Below are positions 1-8,728 of a stretch of 64,000 nt of DNA, piece after piece. Location of the stretch: contig JANQEE010000044.1 of NCBI GenBank assembly GCA_028278525.1, positions 124,001 to 188,000 of the forward strand, in the 5' to 3' direction. The translations under genes and the position numbers were made by a program. The stretch's first letter is position 1. Each line of letters opens with the position of its first letter. A model generated the notes under the pieces. The model ran no database searches. It saw only the letters and a program-made list of their open reading frames with translations, and was not told the origin of the DNA. This DNA is from Minwuiaceae bacterium. Its GTDB lineage: Bacteria > Pseudomonadota > Alphaproteobacteria > Minwuiales > Minwuiaceae.

Positions 1-670
1 ATATACTTAGTATTACAGCGATTTCCCACGCCGTCTTGCCTTTCGCGGTCCATAGCAGGCACTCGCGTTCTCTTGGCGTCAGATGAACCTGCTCTTTCCC
101 GGCCTCCCGCGCAAGGCGTCTGCTCAAGGCGTCGTGGAAGTACAGCGCGACCATATGCAACCAATCGCCGTATTCCGTGCAAAGCGACCTGAATTCCTTC
201 GCGTCGCCTGTGCTGGTTACGCTGAGCATACTGAATTCGGCGCCAGCCCCATGGACCGGGATCGCGATACCACTTCGGATTCCGGCCGACGTGGCCTCCT
301 CGAAGAACTCGCGTTGGGCCTGTGTAATCGCCCCGACCGTCTCGTCCGCGCCCCATCGGAACGGCAGTCGTTCGTTCGAGCAGGCCGACGGTACGGGATC
401 CACCAGAATGTACTGCCGGTCCTGATAGTGGTGGAGCCAGTCGGATGGATAGTTGGAACTGAAAAAAGGCGCCGACCGCAGATCGCCGAAATTCATCCCG
501 CGATACGCGTAAAGCGGAAACCCGGAATCGCTGAGTTCCCGCTCAAGGAGCTCGCAAAGGTCGGTTGTCGACTCTGCTCCGGAAAATGCCTCGCACAACG
601 ACTCGCTACGTCGCATGGTCACTCGCAAATCGTCCGTATAGTCCCCCTTTATTGGCTTATCATACATCAT
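1..670 (-). CDS. LuxR-family quorum-sensing regulator, C-terminus cut by window edge
   Basis: This is a transcription factor that would bind an acyl-homoserine lactone and then DNA. About 223 codons are visible; family proteins are near 240, so only the last residues are missing. The N-terminal half carries the ligand-pocket signature: Trp and Tyr in DWLHHYQDRQY, the Asp of LVDPV, and a downstream PFRW tryptophan. The C-terminal part holds the start of the LuxR helix-turn-helix (LTPRERECLLWTAKGKT). The reading frame opens with two ATGs directly after an in-frame TGA; an internal ATG at 616 is an alternative start. The gene is divergent from purB. No luxI-type synthase is seen, but one could lie just outside the window. 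Confidence 0.85.
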   Translation of the reverse strand, partial: MMYDKPIKGDYTDDLRVTMRRSESLCEAFSGAESTTDLCELLERELSDSGFPLYAYRGMNFGDLRSAPFFSSNYPSDWLHHYQDRQYILVDPVPSACSNERLPFRWGADETVGAITQAQREFFEEATSAGIRSGIAIPVHGAGAEFSMLSVTSTGDAKEFRSLCTEYGDWLHMVALYFHDALSRRLAREAGKEQVHLTPRERECLLWTAKGKTAWEIAVILSI

Positions 671-973
671 TCAACATGGGCGATAAACAGTTGAAAGCGA
701 ACAACCACCAATAGGGCGTACACTGACTAAATAGTTCGAATTGTACATGCATCGATTTCATTCGGTTGTCTCCTTGAAATCTCGCAAGCCTTTGATTCTT
801 TTAAACATCGGAGACTTTGCTCACGTGATTTATGCTTCACGTTAACATGCGCTCAACCCACACGCGCCGATATGCACTTTTGACTACAATCGATGCCAAG
901 GCCGGCTTGAGGGGTCCGCGCAAAGGTGCTAGTCACAGGCCTTATCAGTTCACCACGATCACGGAACGCGGCG
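671..973. other. Intergenic region between luxR-type gene and purB
   Basis: About 300 bases of relatively AT-rich DNA between two divergent genes. It must hold both promoters, but I could not pick out a convincing -35/-10 pair, lux box or structured RNA. No coding potential was accepted here. Confidence 0.6.
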
Positions 974-2272
974 ATGATCCCTCGCTACACACGCCCTGAA
1001 ATGGCCGCCATTTGGGCGCCCGAGAACCGGTTCCGGATCTGGCTGGAGATCGAGGCGCATGCCTGCGACGCACAGGCGGAACTGGGCGTCATACCGAAGG
1101 CCGCGGCCCAGGCGGTCTGGCAGCGCGGTCGCTTCGAGGTCGAGCGCATCGACCAGATCGAAGCCGAGGTGAAGCACGACGTCATCGCGTTTTTGACCAA
1201 CCTGGCCGAGCATGTCGGGCCGGAGGCGCGTTTCGTGCATCAGGGGATGACCTCGTCGGACGTCCTGGATACCTGCCTCTCCGTCCAACTGGTTCAGGCG
1301 ACGGACATATTGTTGGCCGACATCGCAGCCCTTCTGGCGGCCCTGAAGCGCCGCGCATTGGAGCACAAGGACACGATCTGCGTTGGACGCAGCCACGGCA
1401 TTCATGCGGAACCGACGACCTTCGGCCTCAAACTGGCGACGGCCTACGCGGAATTCGACCGCTGCAAGGACCGCCTGGAGGCTGCGCGGCGGGAAATCGC
1501 AACCTGCGCCATCTCGGGCGCGGTCGGCACATTCGCGAGCATCGATCCACGCGTCGAGGCGCACGTCGCCAAAGCGCTTGGGCTTGCCGCCGAGCCAATC
1601 TCGACCCAGGTCATCCCGCGCGACCGGCACGCGATGTATTTCGCGACACTGGGCGTCATCGCCTCTTCGATCGAGCGGCTGTCGACCGAGATCCGGCATC
1701 TGCAGCGCACGGAAGTCCTGGAAGCGGAAGAATATTTTTCGGCCGGGCAAAAGGGCTCGTCGGCCATGCCGCACAAGCGCAATCCGGTGCTGACCGAGAA
1801 CCTGACCGGCCTCGCCCGACTGGTGCGCATGGCGGTCACGCCGGCGCTGGAGAACGTCGCGCTTTGGCACGAGCGCGACATCTCGCACTCGTCGGTCGAA
1901 CGGATGATCGGACCGGATGCGACCGTCACCCTGGATTTCGCGCTGAACCGGTTGGCCGGCGTGGTCGACAAGCTTGTCGTCTACCCCGACAGCATGCGCC
2001 GCAACCTCGACCGCCTGGGCGGCCTGGTCCATTCGCAACGGGTGCTGCTGGCGCTGACCCAGGCCGGCGTCAGCCGCGAGGATGCGTACCGTCTGGTTCA
2101 AAAAAGCGCGATGACCGTGTGGCAGGAGGGCGCGGACTTTCTGTCCCTGCTGAAGGCGGACCCGGAAGTGACCGCGGCGCTTGGGGACGAGGAACTGGAT
2201 GGCCTGTTCGATCTCGGCCATCACACCAGAAACGTGGATTTACTATTCCAGCGTGTGTTCGGCGACAGCTAG
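974..2272 (+). CDS. purB: Adenylosuccinate lyase
   Basis: Cytosolic lyase of the fumarase/aspartase superfamily. It removes fumarate from SAICAR and from adenylosuccinate, two steps of purine synthesis. The protein is 432 residues, the usual size of the short bacterial form. The family signature loop SSAMPHKRNP lies at residues 262-271, and the conserved GRSHGIHAEPTTFG and TSSDVLDT stretches are present. The ATG at 974 is preferred over an upstream in-frame GTG/ATG-like extension because MIPRYTRPEM is the conserved N-terminus of the family. It is separated from the purCSQL cluster by about 5 kb of unrelated genes on the opposite strand. Confidence 0.97.
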   Translation: MIPRYTRPEMAAIWAPENRFRIWLEIEAHACDAQAELGVIPKAAAQAVWQRGRFEVERIDQIEAEVKHDVIAFLTNLAEHVGPEARFVHQGMTSSDVLDTCLSVQLVQATDILLADIAALLAALKRRALEHKDTICVGRSHGIHAEPTTFGLKLATAYAEFDRCKDRLEAARREIATCAISGAVGTFASIDPRVEAHVAKALGLAAEPISTQVIPRDRHAMYFATLGVIASSIERLSTEIRHLQRTEVLEAEEYFSAGQKGSSAMPHKRNPVLTENLTGLARLVRMAVTPALENVALWHERDISHSSVERMIGPDATVTLDFALNRLAGVVDKLVVYPDSMRRNLDRLGGLVHSQRVLLALTQAGVSREDAYRLVQKSAMTVWQEGADFLSLLKADPEVTAALGDEELDGLFDLGHHTRNVDLLFQRVFGDS

Positions 2273-2321
2273 ACGCATGCTTCGCGAGGCGACTGTCCGC
2301 GGTCGCTAACGGTGGAGGCCG

Positions 2322-2543
2322 TTATTCCGGCGTAAGCGGCGCTGCGATCGCGTCGGCCGGATCGATCGTTTCCCGGCACAACGTCAGGTCCGGCCCGCCG
2401 CCATCGTCTTCTTCAGCCTCGTCGTCGGCGAAATCGCCGGCCAACCGCTGTTCTTCCGAGGTGTTAGGCAAACCGGCGGTCGGCCTCTTTATGACCGACC
2501 AGGGCGCATAGCGATCTTCGTATCTTGTAACCGTCCACGGCAT
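2322..2543 (-). CDS. Small acidic hypothetical protein
   Basis: A 73-residue protein of unknown function. The first half (MPWTVTRYEDRYAPWSVIKR) is aromatic and basic; the second half is strongly acidic with a DDEAEEDDGGG run. A Shine-Dalgarno-like AAGGAC sits about ten bases upstream of the ATG, which supports translation. It lies between the 3' end of purB and the sensor kinase gene and is transcribed toward purB. No family was recognised. Codon third positions look like the host genes, so a real gene is a little more likely than not. Confidence 0.5.
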   Translation of the reverse strand: MPWTVTRYEDRYAPWSVIKRPTAGLPNTSEEQRLAGDFADDEAEEDDGGGPDLTLCRETIDPADAIAAPLTPE

Positions 2544-2704
2544 TTACTTGGTGTCCTTAACAAACGCTTTGCTCGCTAGTTGCCCGATCCTAAGAAGCTG
2601 CGAAATCGACGATCCCGCATCTCCAATACCCGAAATACTAAGACTAAAAAGCCCGTTCCGGTGCGTCATTAATGTGTCATAAGGGCCCGCCGCGCGGGCG
2701 GAGC

Positions 2705-4213
2705 TCAGCGGGCGACCGGCAGCGAGACGATTACTCTGAGCCCGCCCCCGTTGCGGTTTTCGGCGGTCACGGAACCGCCGATCGCCTGCACGTTGCGGCG
2801 GACGACCCAAAGACCGATACCCATGTGGCCTTCGTCGACCGGCTCCGACACGACAAGCTTCGGCGCATTGACCCGCTGCGAGTAGTAGCGGTCGAAGATA
2901 CGCTCGAGATCGGTTTCCGCCACGCCCGGCCCGGTGTCCTCGACAATCAGCGACGCGGTCCGCTTATTGCGTGTCAGGGTCACGGAAACGCTGCCGCCGT
3001 CCGGCGTGAAACTGAGCGCGTTCTCCATCAGGTTTTCGACGACCGTCTCCAACAGGTCTTCTCCACCCAGGATTGTGGCGTCGGGCGTCAGGGAAACGTC
3101 GAGCGAAATCTTCCGGCGGTCGCTGATTTCGATGTAACCCGCAAGCAGACGTTGCACCATGCGCGACATGTCGATGCGGCCGCGCGGCGGATCGATCAAC
3201 TCAGCTTCCGCCTCGTCCATGCGCCTGGCGACGGACACGAGCCCGTCCAGGCGGTCGGTCGCGGCGCCGACGACCTCCAGCGCCCGCCGGCCGCGCCGGT
3301 CCTCCTCCGGCACCGCGCGCTCCAGCGGTTCCAGGCATTGACGCATAACCGCGATCGGCGTCTTGAAGGCATGCGCGTTGTCTTCCGCCGCCCGCCGGAT
3401 CGACCGGGCGGAATTCTGCAGGGCTTCCACCATGCTGTCGAATTCCTGGGCGACGCTGGTCAGTTCGGGAATGCGGTTCTGCGCCTGGAAAGACCGGGCG
3501 CTGGCGCCCGACAAGCGGATCCGCTGGGCCAGTCCGCGGAACTTGCGCAGGCTCCCCCAGACGCCGCCGAACAGGCTGAATGTCGCCAATACCATCACGC
3601 CGTAGATCACGGCCGCGGTCCGCATTTCCGGCGTCGCCCAGTAAGGCTTGCCGATCGCGCTCTCGCGGAACGCCGCGGTGGAGTGGGAGGTAACCAGGAT
3701 CCAGCAACCGGCTTCCGTCGTCAGCGGGATCATCGAGGTTACGATCTCATCGGACCCGTCCGCGTTGCGGTAGCGCAGCGCACGTTCGATGCCGCCGTCG
3801 CAGGCCGGCGCCAGTTTTTCCAGGATCCCCTGGCGAATGAACTCGCTGCGCTCGTTGGCGAGAAACGTCGCCGAGACGGCCGGCGCGGCGGCCACGTAGT
3901 AGAACCCTTTAACGCCCGCGACGTTGATCGGCCGCAGCAGAATACGGATGGTGACGTCCTCCGTCGCCAACCGGTTCAAGACGTCGCTCAGGCGGGCCGG
4001 CAGCGATTCCGCCGCTCCACCGTCCGTCGACATCAGCAGCGGCTCGACCGCCCGGCCGATCAGCCGGCCCTGTTGCTGCACGCTTTGCAGCAGCAGCTTC
4101 TGCAAGCCTTCGTGCGCTTCGCGAAACTGGAAATAGAGGATGACCGGAACGACCGCAAAGATGAGCGCCAGCACCGCCAGCTTGGTGATAATCGATCGGA
4201 ATATCACGCCCAT
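2705..4213 (-). CDS. Sensor histidine kinase (ChvG-like, HAMP-containing)
   Basis: Inner-membrane sensor kinase of 502 residues, probable partner of the regulator encoded upstream at 4377-5189. A first membrane segment spans about residues 10-28, followed by a roughly 165-residue periplasmic domain and a second membrane segment near 199-219. A HAMP-like linker follows. The phosphoacceptor is His281 in DNAHAFKTPIAV; the N box is ENLMENAL (393-400), the G1 box DTGPGV (426-431) and the G2 region GHMGIGLWVV (462-471). The H-box and pairing with a ChvI-type regulator resemble ChvG of Rhizobiales, but the periplasmic domain is shorter. The signal sensed cannot be read from sequence. Confidence 0.88.
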   Translation of the reverse strand: MGVIFRSIITKLAVLALIFAVVPVILYFQFREAHEGLQKLLLQSVQQQGRLIGRAVEPLLMSTDGGAAESLPARLSDVLNRLATEDVTIRILLRPINVAGVKGFYYVAAAPAVSATFLANERSEFIRQGILEKLAPACDGGIERALRYRNADGSDEIVTSMIPLTTEAGCWILVTSHSTAAFRESAIGKPYWATPEMRTAAVIYGVMVLATFSLFGGVWGSLRKFRGLAQRIRLSGASARSFQAQNRIPELTSVAQEFDSMVEALQNSARSIRRAAEDNAHAFKTPIAVMRQCLEPLERAVPEEDRRGRRALEVVGAATDRLDGLVSVARRMDEAEAELIDPPRGRIDMSRMVQRLLAGYIEISDRRKISLDVSLTPDATILGGEDLLETVVENLMENALSFTPDGGSVSVTLTRNKRTASLIVEDTGPGVAETDLERIFDRYYSQRVNAPKLVVSEPVDEGHMGIGLWVVRRNVQAIGGSVTAENRNGGGLRVIVSLPVAR

Positions 4214-4376
4214 GGTAAGCGCCTACGGCATGGTTCGGTCAAACACCGAGCCAACCGTTCCCCCAGAACACCGGCCCCAAATTTATATCTCCCAGCAGCT
4301 GGCCCGAGGGGCGGTCGGCCAGACGGTTTCATTCAAACAAGATTCCCACGTATCGAAAGAACGGCATTCCGCCTTG

Positions 4377-5189
4377 TCAGTCCTTACGCCAACGGTAGCC
4401 AAAACCCGGATAGTTTTCGATCTGGTCGAAGTCGTCGTCGGTTTCCTTGAACTTGCGCCGGATGCGCTTGATGAACGTCCGCACATTCACGCGGAAACCG
4501 TCGTCGCCACTGCCGGCGATGAAACCCTTGCCGTGTGCCAGATCGTAGATCTCGCGATATGAAACGTCGGTACCGGCTTTCTCCGCCATCAGCACGACAA
4601 TGCGGAACTCGGTCAGCGTCAGGTCGACGGGCTTGCCGCCCCAATGCGCCCGGTTGCTGTCGTGGCGCAGTTCCAGTTTGCCGAACACCGTGTTCTGGTG
4701 TTCCTCTTCGCCGCCGGAGGCCGACTTCTGCCCCTGCATGATCAGCGCCATGCGGCGCAGCAGGATCGACAGGCCGCGCGATTTTTCAACGAAATCGACC
4801 GCGCCTCCTTCCAGCGCCGCCTCCTCGTAAATCTCGTTGTCCAGCACGGTCAGGAAGATGGTCGGCACATCGATCGACAGGCTGCGCATCGTCCGCAACA
4901 CCTGCAAACCGTCCAGGCCCGGCATCCGCCAGTCGAGCAGCAGAACGTCCGCATCGCCGCCGCCGGCGAAATAGTCGATCGCCGACTGTCCGTCGGAGAA
5001 TTCGGTTACGCGAAAACTGTGATCGGTCAGGTTGAGGCCGAGCGACTCCCTGAAAAGGGCGTCGTCGTCCACCAGCACGACATGCGGCGGCCCCTCCGCA
5101 CCGGGCGAAACTTCGAACCCCAGTCCTTCCGGTTCAGGAATCATTTGACCGGTCGGCAAGGAGCCATGAGACACAGCGACGTTTTGCAT
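4377..5189 (-). CDS. OmpR-family response regulator (ChvI-like)
   Basis: DNA-binding regulator of 270 residues. The receiver domain spans about residues 36-155 with acidic pocket DDD (41-43), phosphoacceptor Asp86 in LLLDWRMPG, and Lys136 in the VDFVEKSRG motif that is typical of ChvI. A winged-helix output domain follows (about 170-268). It precedes the sensor kinase gene with 163 bases between. Its start overlaps the 3' end of the upstream lipoprotein gene by 56 bases; an internal ATG at 5144 would reduce that to about 11 bases and remove a poorly conserved leader, so the true start is uncertain. The pair probably controls envelope or acid responses as in relatives (inference). Confidence 0.9.
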   Translation of the reverse strand: MQNVAVSHGSLPTGQMIPEPEGLGFEVSPGAEGPPHVVLVDDDALFRESLGLNLTDHSFRVTEFSDGQSAIDYFAGGGDADVLLLDWRMPGLDGLQVLRTMRSLSIDVPTIFLTVLDNEIYEEAALEGGAVDFVEKSRGLSILLRRMALIMQGQKSASGGEEEHQNTVFGKLELRHDSNRAHWGGKPVDLTLTEFRIVVLMAEKAGTDVSYREIYDLAHGKGFIAGSGDDGFRVNVRTFIKRIRRKFKETDDDFDQIENYPGFGYRWRKD

Positions 5190-5928
5190 CGATATCCTCC
5201 GCGTCTACACCCCGTATTTCATAGAAAAGGGTGCGGTATCTTACAGTAACCATGTCTAGATAAAGGAACAGCCTTAAGGTGCAATTGTTGCCATTATATT
5301 GCCACACGCGCGCCGGCGGCTGCTCTATTCTCATGCTTGGCTCGCCAAGCAAGTAAATCGTGCCTTCCTGGTCCAGCCCGATCAACCAGCCCGGGTCCGT
5401 ACCCGGACCCTCGTCCGCGCGGTCGGGCACGGCCGCGGTTTGCGTATTGACGGTGCCGGGGCCGACCCGGTTTTCAGGCCCGGTATCCGTTTCGGTCTCC
5501 AGCGGCAAGGCGGGCGTCGGCGCGGGTTCGGCCGGCTTGGCCGCGGTGTCGGGTATTGTGGGCACCGCCGGCGGTTCCGGGTCTTTCGCCGGCTGCGGCG
5601 CGGGCGGCAGCTTGGTAATCCGGCGCGGTACGGGCAGCGGCGGCGGCTTCGGCGGGATCGGTTCGGTTTCCTCGGTATACAAACGGACCGGCGGTTCCCA
5701 CGGCGTTGCCATGGTGATATCGGCCCGTTGCAAACCCTGCTCCTCGGCCGCCAAGTCGGGCGGTTCCGTGGCCATGCAGCCCGCGACGACCGTCACGCCG
5801 GCGACCATTCCACACCGCAGCGCAAGTCGGCCGGCGACATCACGTCCCGCGTCAAGCAGCGTTAGCAGCCTGGATCCATTTGCGAGGAAATCGGTCAAGG
5901 GCCCCGCCTCGGACTCCTTCTTGGACAA
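5134..5928 (-). CDS. Proline-rich lipoprotein-like protein of unknown function
   Basis: 264 residues. A hydrophobic stretch ends in a lipobox-like VVAGC, with Cys51 as candidate lipidation site; the 40-residue N-terminal leader is long for a lipoprotein, so a shorter start is possible. A Pro/Ala/Glu-rich linker (about 60-150) with low complexity follows. The C-terminal 90 residues form a compact domain (LIGLDQEGTIYLLGEPSM, then VWQYNGNNCTLRLFLY) resembling small conserved domains in which a Cys-containing strand follows a Pro-rich linker. The gene overlaps the ChvI-like regulator and is likely cotranscribed with the two-component pair. No enzymatic motif is visible. Confidence 0.75.
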   Translation of the reverse strand: MSKKESEAGPLTDFLANGSRLLTLLDAGRDVAGRLALRCGMVAGVTVVAGCMATEPPDLAAEEQGLQRADITMATPWEPPVRLYTEETEPIPPKPPPLPVPRRITKLPPAPQPAKDPEPPAVPTIPDTAAKPAEPAPTPALPLETETDTGPENRVGPGTVNTQTAAVPDRADEGPGTDPGWLIGLDQEGTIYLLGEPSMRIEQPPARVWQYNGNNCTLRLFLYLDMVTVRYRTLFYEIRGVDAEDIDAKRRCVSWLLADRSNDS

Positions 5929-6208
5929 CAGGCCGTCAGCGCCCTCGTCATTGCCCGGCGACCGGCCACTAGCCGCATCGCATAGCCGGCCGGACGACTG
6001 GTGCGACCGGCCCGATACCGGTTCTTAGCACCAAAAAAATTAACGACTTGTAAACGATACTTAACACAGTACGACCATCAGTCCCAGCAAACTCACGCAG
6101 TCGGAACGACCGGCAAGACGGCCGGATCGAGCGTTATCGCCCGGGCCCGCCTCCCGACGGCGCCTCCGATCTGCGAAACCGGGGCCTGAGGGTCCCCTGG
6201 CCCGGTCC

Positions 6209-6523
6209 CTATTCGCTCGCGATCTGCTCGCGCGCGGTTTCCAGCAAATCCGCCATCTGGCGCCTGACCTGATGCTCGGATTGACCTTTGTCCTTCAAGT
6301 CCGCGAAGACCTTGCGGAATACGTCCTCATCGCCAGGCTCGTCGAAGTCCGCGGCGACCACCTGTTTCGCATAGGTCTCGGCGGCCTCTCCCGTCAGTTC
6401 CAGAATCTCGGCGGCCCAAAGCCCCAGCAGTTTGTTGCGCCGCGCCTGGACCTTGAACTCGGTCTCCTTGTCATGCGCGTATTTGGACTCGAATCCCTTC
6501 TCGCGCTTGTCGAAATTGCTCAT
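6209..6523 (-). CDS. F1-ATPase zeta (inhibitor) subunit, DUF1476 family
   Basis: Small alpha-helical protein of 104 residues that in alphaproteobacteria (Paracoccus) binds F1 and blocks ATP hydrolysis by ATP synthase. The diagnostic N-terminus MSNFDKREKGFESKYAHD and the RRNKLLGLWAAE stretch are both present. The ATG at 6523 is chosen over one nine codons upstream because the shorter form begins exactly at the conserved family start and has a GGAG about ten bases ahead. It stands alone, not with atp genes, which is usual for this family. Confidence 0.93.
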   Translation of the reverse strand: MSNFDKREKGFESKYAHDKETEFKVQARRNKLLGLWAAEILELTGEAAETYAKQVVAADFDEPGDEDVFRKVFADLKDKGQSEHQVRRQMADLLETAREQIASE

Positions 6524-6639
6524 GCGCCGACACTCCGTTTCCTGTGACATCCGTTACAGAAAGGGATAGCTATCGAGCCCCTTGGAATCAACCGAAACAG
6601 AGGAAAAACAGCGAAAGACCGGGATGTCGGACGATACGC

Positions 6640-7278
6640 CTATTGCTTCAGCGACGTATCGGTCCGTACGGCGGCAGCCACCTGCGCGCGCAGGTTTTCC
6701 AGCAGGCCCTCGATGCCGCGGCTGTTGATCACCGCCGCGAAATCCTGGCGCTGGGTGACCGCCATGCTGATGCCTTCGATGTGCACATCGATAATGCGGT
6801 ACTTGTCCCCGATCAGGCGGACCCGCCAATCGGCCGGGATTTCCGGGACGTTCGGCCGCGTCAGAACGGTTTTCACCAGAACGTCCTTTTTGCCCACCGC
6901 CTTGCTTTCGACGATATCGAAATCCACATCGCGGAACGGCGCGAAACGGCGCGCCGTCGTGATGACCACATATTCCTCGAACAGCGCCTGGTATTCCTGC
7001 TGTTGCTGCGGATTGGCCCGCCGCCAGAATCGGCCGAGCACGAAACGGCCGGTCACGGCGAGGTCGAAGCCTTGCCGGATCAGACGCTCCAGCTCCAGCT
7101 CGCGCTCGCCTTCCGTCCTGCTGTTGCCGGCCAGAATGGGGACCAGTTCGCCGCCAAGCTGCCCGACAAACTTCGCAGCCTCCTCCGGAACGGCAGCCGC
7201 GGCGGCCGGCCGGACATCGGACATGACGAACGACAGAATCAGCGCAACGACCGCCGCGCCGATCTTGCATTTACCCAT
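6640..7278 (-). CDS. MlaC/Ttg2D-family periplasmic phospholipid-binding protein
   Basis: 212 residues with a signal peptide (about 1-26, ending AAAA). The body matches the MlaC/toluene-tolerance Ttg2D family: QGFDLAVTGRFVLGRFWRRA, then the YQALFEEYVV helix and the DWRVRLIGDKYRIIDVHIEG strand pair followed by GISMAVTQRQDF. MlaC shuttles phospholipids between outer and inner membranes in the Mla pathway. No mlaA, mlaB, mlaD, mlaE or mlaF is adjacent, so it is a stand-alone copy. The ATG at 7278 is supported by a GGAG eight bases upstream and removes a non-signal-like extension. Confidence 0.9.
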   Translation of the reverse strand: MGKCKIGAAVVALILSFVMSDVRPAAAAAVPEEAAKFVGQLGGELVPILAGNSRTEGERELELERLIRQGFDLAVTGRFVLGRFWRRANPQQQQEYQALFEEYVVITTARRFAPFRDVDFDIVESKAVGKKDVLVKTVLTRPNVPEIPADWRVRLIGDKYRIIDVHIEGISMAVTQRQDFAAVINSRGIEGLLENLRAQVAAAVRTDTSLKQ

Positions 7279-7704
7279 CACCAGTCTCCACAAAGGCGAG
7301 CGAGTCAGGTTACTTAGCCGATCAATCCGATTCTGCCTAGCCGGAGATTGAATCGGCCCCGGAATTGACACAACACCGCCGGCCGGCGCCTGAACAGGGC
7401 GACGAAGGCACCGCAATCAAGCCCAAATTCGTTAAGGAAAGGGCCAATCCCTGTCATGTAGGGCTTAACGCCGGGGGAAAGCCCGGAAATCCCGAACATT
7501 TGAGATCCGGCCGGCCGGGCGAGCCCCGGGCGGCAGGCCCGCATCGGGCCTCTCCCAAGGGTTTCTTGCGTCCGGCTCCGGCAATGCCATATAAGCTTCT
7601 TCGTGAGTGGGCATTCCGACTGCCAGATGGTCGGCCATTCTATCCCGGCGCTTGGGCCGCGCCATGCGTCCCGCAGCCGTCTTTTGCATTTAGGGGTGAC
7701 CCCC
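7279..7704. other. Intergenic region between mlaC-type gene and purC
   Basis: About 425 bases between divergent genes. Apart from the promoter candidate at 7566-7595, I see GC-rich short palindromes (for example GGCCGGCCGGGC near 7510) but no gene. Open frames here are short and lack host-like codon use. Confidence 0.55.
7566..7595 (+). promoter_or_regulatory. Candidate sigma-70 promoter of the purCSQL cluster
   Basis: TTGCGT, 18 bases, then TATAAG, about 110 bases upstream of purC. It is the best -35/-10 match in the gap, but alphaproteobacterial promoters are degenerate and this is a by-eye call. Confidence 0.35.
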
Positions 7705-8472
7705 ATGTCCCGCCGCAGACGTGTTTACGAGGGCAAGGCGAAAGTCCTGTTCGAAGGGCCCGAACCCGGAACGCTGGTGCAATACTTCAAGGACGACGCG
7801 AGCGCTTTCAACAATCAGAAGACCGGCATTATCACCGGCAAAGGCGTGCTGAATAACCGGATCTCCGAATACCTGATGACCCGGTTGAACGATATCGGCG
7901 TGCCGACCCATTTCGTCCGCCGCCTGAACATGCGCGAGCAGTTGATCCGGGAAGTCGAGATCGTGCAGTTGGAAGTCATCGTGCGCAATGTCGCCGCCGG
8001 CTCGTTCTGCAAGCGTTTCGGCCTGACGGAAGGCGCGCCCCTGCCCCGGTCGATCGTCGAGTTCTGTTACAAGAACGACGAGCTTGGCGATCCGTTCGTC
8101 TCGGAAGAGCATATCACCGCCTTCGGGTGGGCGGCGCCGCAGGAAATCGACGACATCCTGTCGATCAGCCTTCGGGTCAACGACTTCCTGACCGGGCTGT
8201 TCCTTGGGATCGGCATTCGGCTGGTGGACTTCAAACTGGAATACGGGCGGCTCTGGGAGAACGATCAGATGCGCATCGTTCTGGCCGACGAGATCAGCCC
8301 GGACAGTTGCCGTCTGTGGGACGCGTCGACCAACGAGAAGATGGACAAGGACCGTTTCCGCCGCGACATGGGCAACGTGGAAGAAGCCTATCAGGAAGTC
8401 GCCCGGCGGCTGGGCGTCTTGCCGGGCGAAGGCCCGCGCGACGAAGTCAAAGGCCCCACCCTGGTGCACTGA
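7705..8472 (+). CDS. purC: Phosphoribosylaminoimidazole-succinocarboxamide synthase (SAICAR synthetase)
   Basis: ATP-dependent cytosolic enzyme joining CAIR and aspartate in purine synthesis. The 255 residues match the bacterial family length. Conserved stretches include YEGKAKVLF near the N-terminus, FKDDASAFN, the [14 protein letters not shown] segment, and [15 protein letters not shown]. The ATG at 7705 follows an AGGGG stretch; upstream in-frame sequence has no family similarity. It leads a tight cluster with purS, a glycolipid-binding-family gene, purQ and purL. Confidence 0.97.
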   Translation: MSRRRRVYEGKAKVLFEGPEPGTLVQYFKDDASAFNNQKTGIITGKGVLNNRISEYLMTRLNDIGVPTHFVRRLNMREQLIREVEIVQLEVIVRNVAAGSFCKRFGLTEGAPLPRSIVEFCYKNDELGDPFVSEEHITAFGWAAPQEIDDILSISLRVNDFLTGLFLGIGIRLVDFKLEYGRLWENDQMRIVLADEISPDSCRLWDASTNEKMDKDRFRRDMGNVEEAYQEVARRLGVLPGEGPRDEVKGPTLVH

Positions 8473-8485
8473 ACGGGACCAAGAC

Positions 8486-8728
8486 ATGAAAGCACGCGTT
8501 CACATCACCCTTAAAGACGGCGTCCTGGACCCGCAGGGCAAAGCCATTCACAACGCGCTGGGCGCGCTGGGTTTCGGCGGCGTCAACGACGTTCGCCAGG
8601 GCAAGTACATCGAGCTGGATCTGGCCGCCGCCGACCCGGAAGCGGCGCGGGCGGAAGTCGACGCAATGTGCAGCAAGCTGCTGGCCAACACCGTGATCGA
8701 GAACTACGCCATCGAGCTCGTGGAATGA
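8486..8728 (+). CDS. purS: Phosphoribosylformylglycinamidine synthase subunit PurS
   Basis: 80-residue small subunit that bridges PurL and PurQ in the three-part FGAM synthase complex. MKARVHITLKDGVLDPQGKA and GVNDVRQGKYIELDL are typical PurS stretches. It begins 13 bases after purC; its stop overlaps the next start (ATGA), suggesting translational coupling. The presence of purS fits the short PurL (733 residues) encoded downstream. Confidence 0.96.
   Translation: MKARVHITLKDGVLDPQGKAIHNALGALGFGGVNDVRQGKYIELDLAAADPEAARAEVDAMCSKLLANTVIENYAIELVE

Noticed and set aside
959-2224. Long open frame antisense to purB
   Set aside because: Arg/Gln/Asp-rich composition of a GC-rich shadow frame; purB on the other strand has full family motifs.
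7314-7856. Short overlapping frames in the mlaC-purC spacer
   Set aside because: Two frames compete on opposite strands, neither has a ribosome site or family similarity, and one runs into purC.
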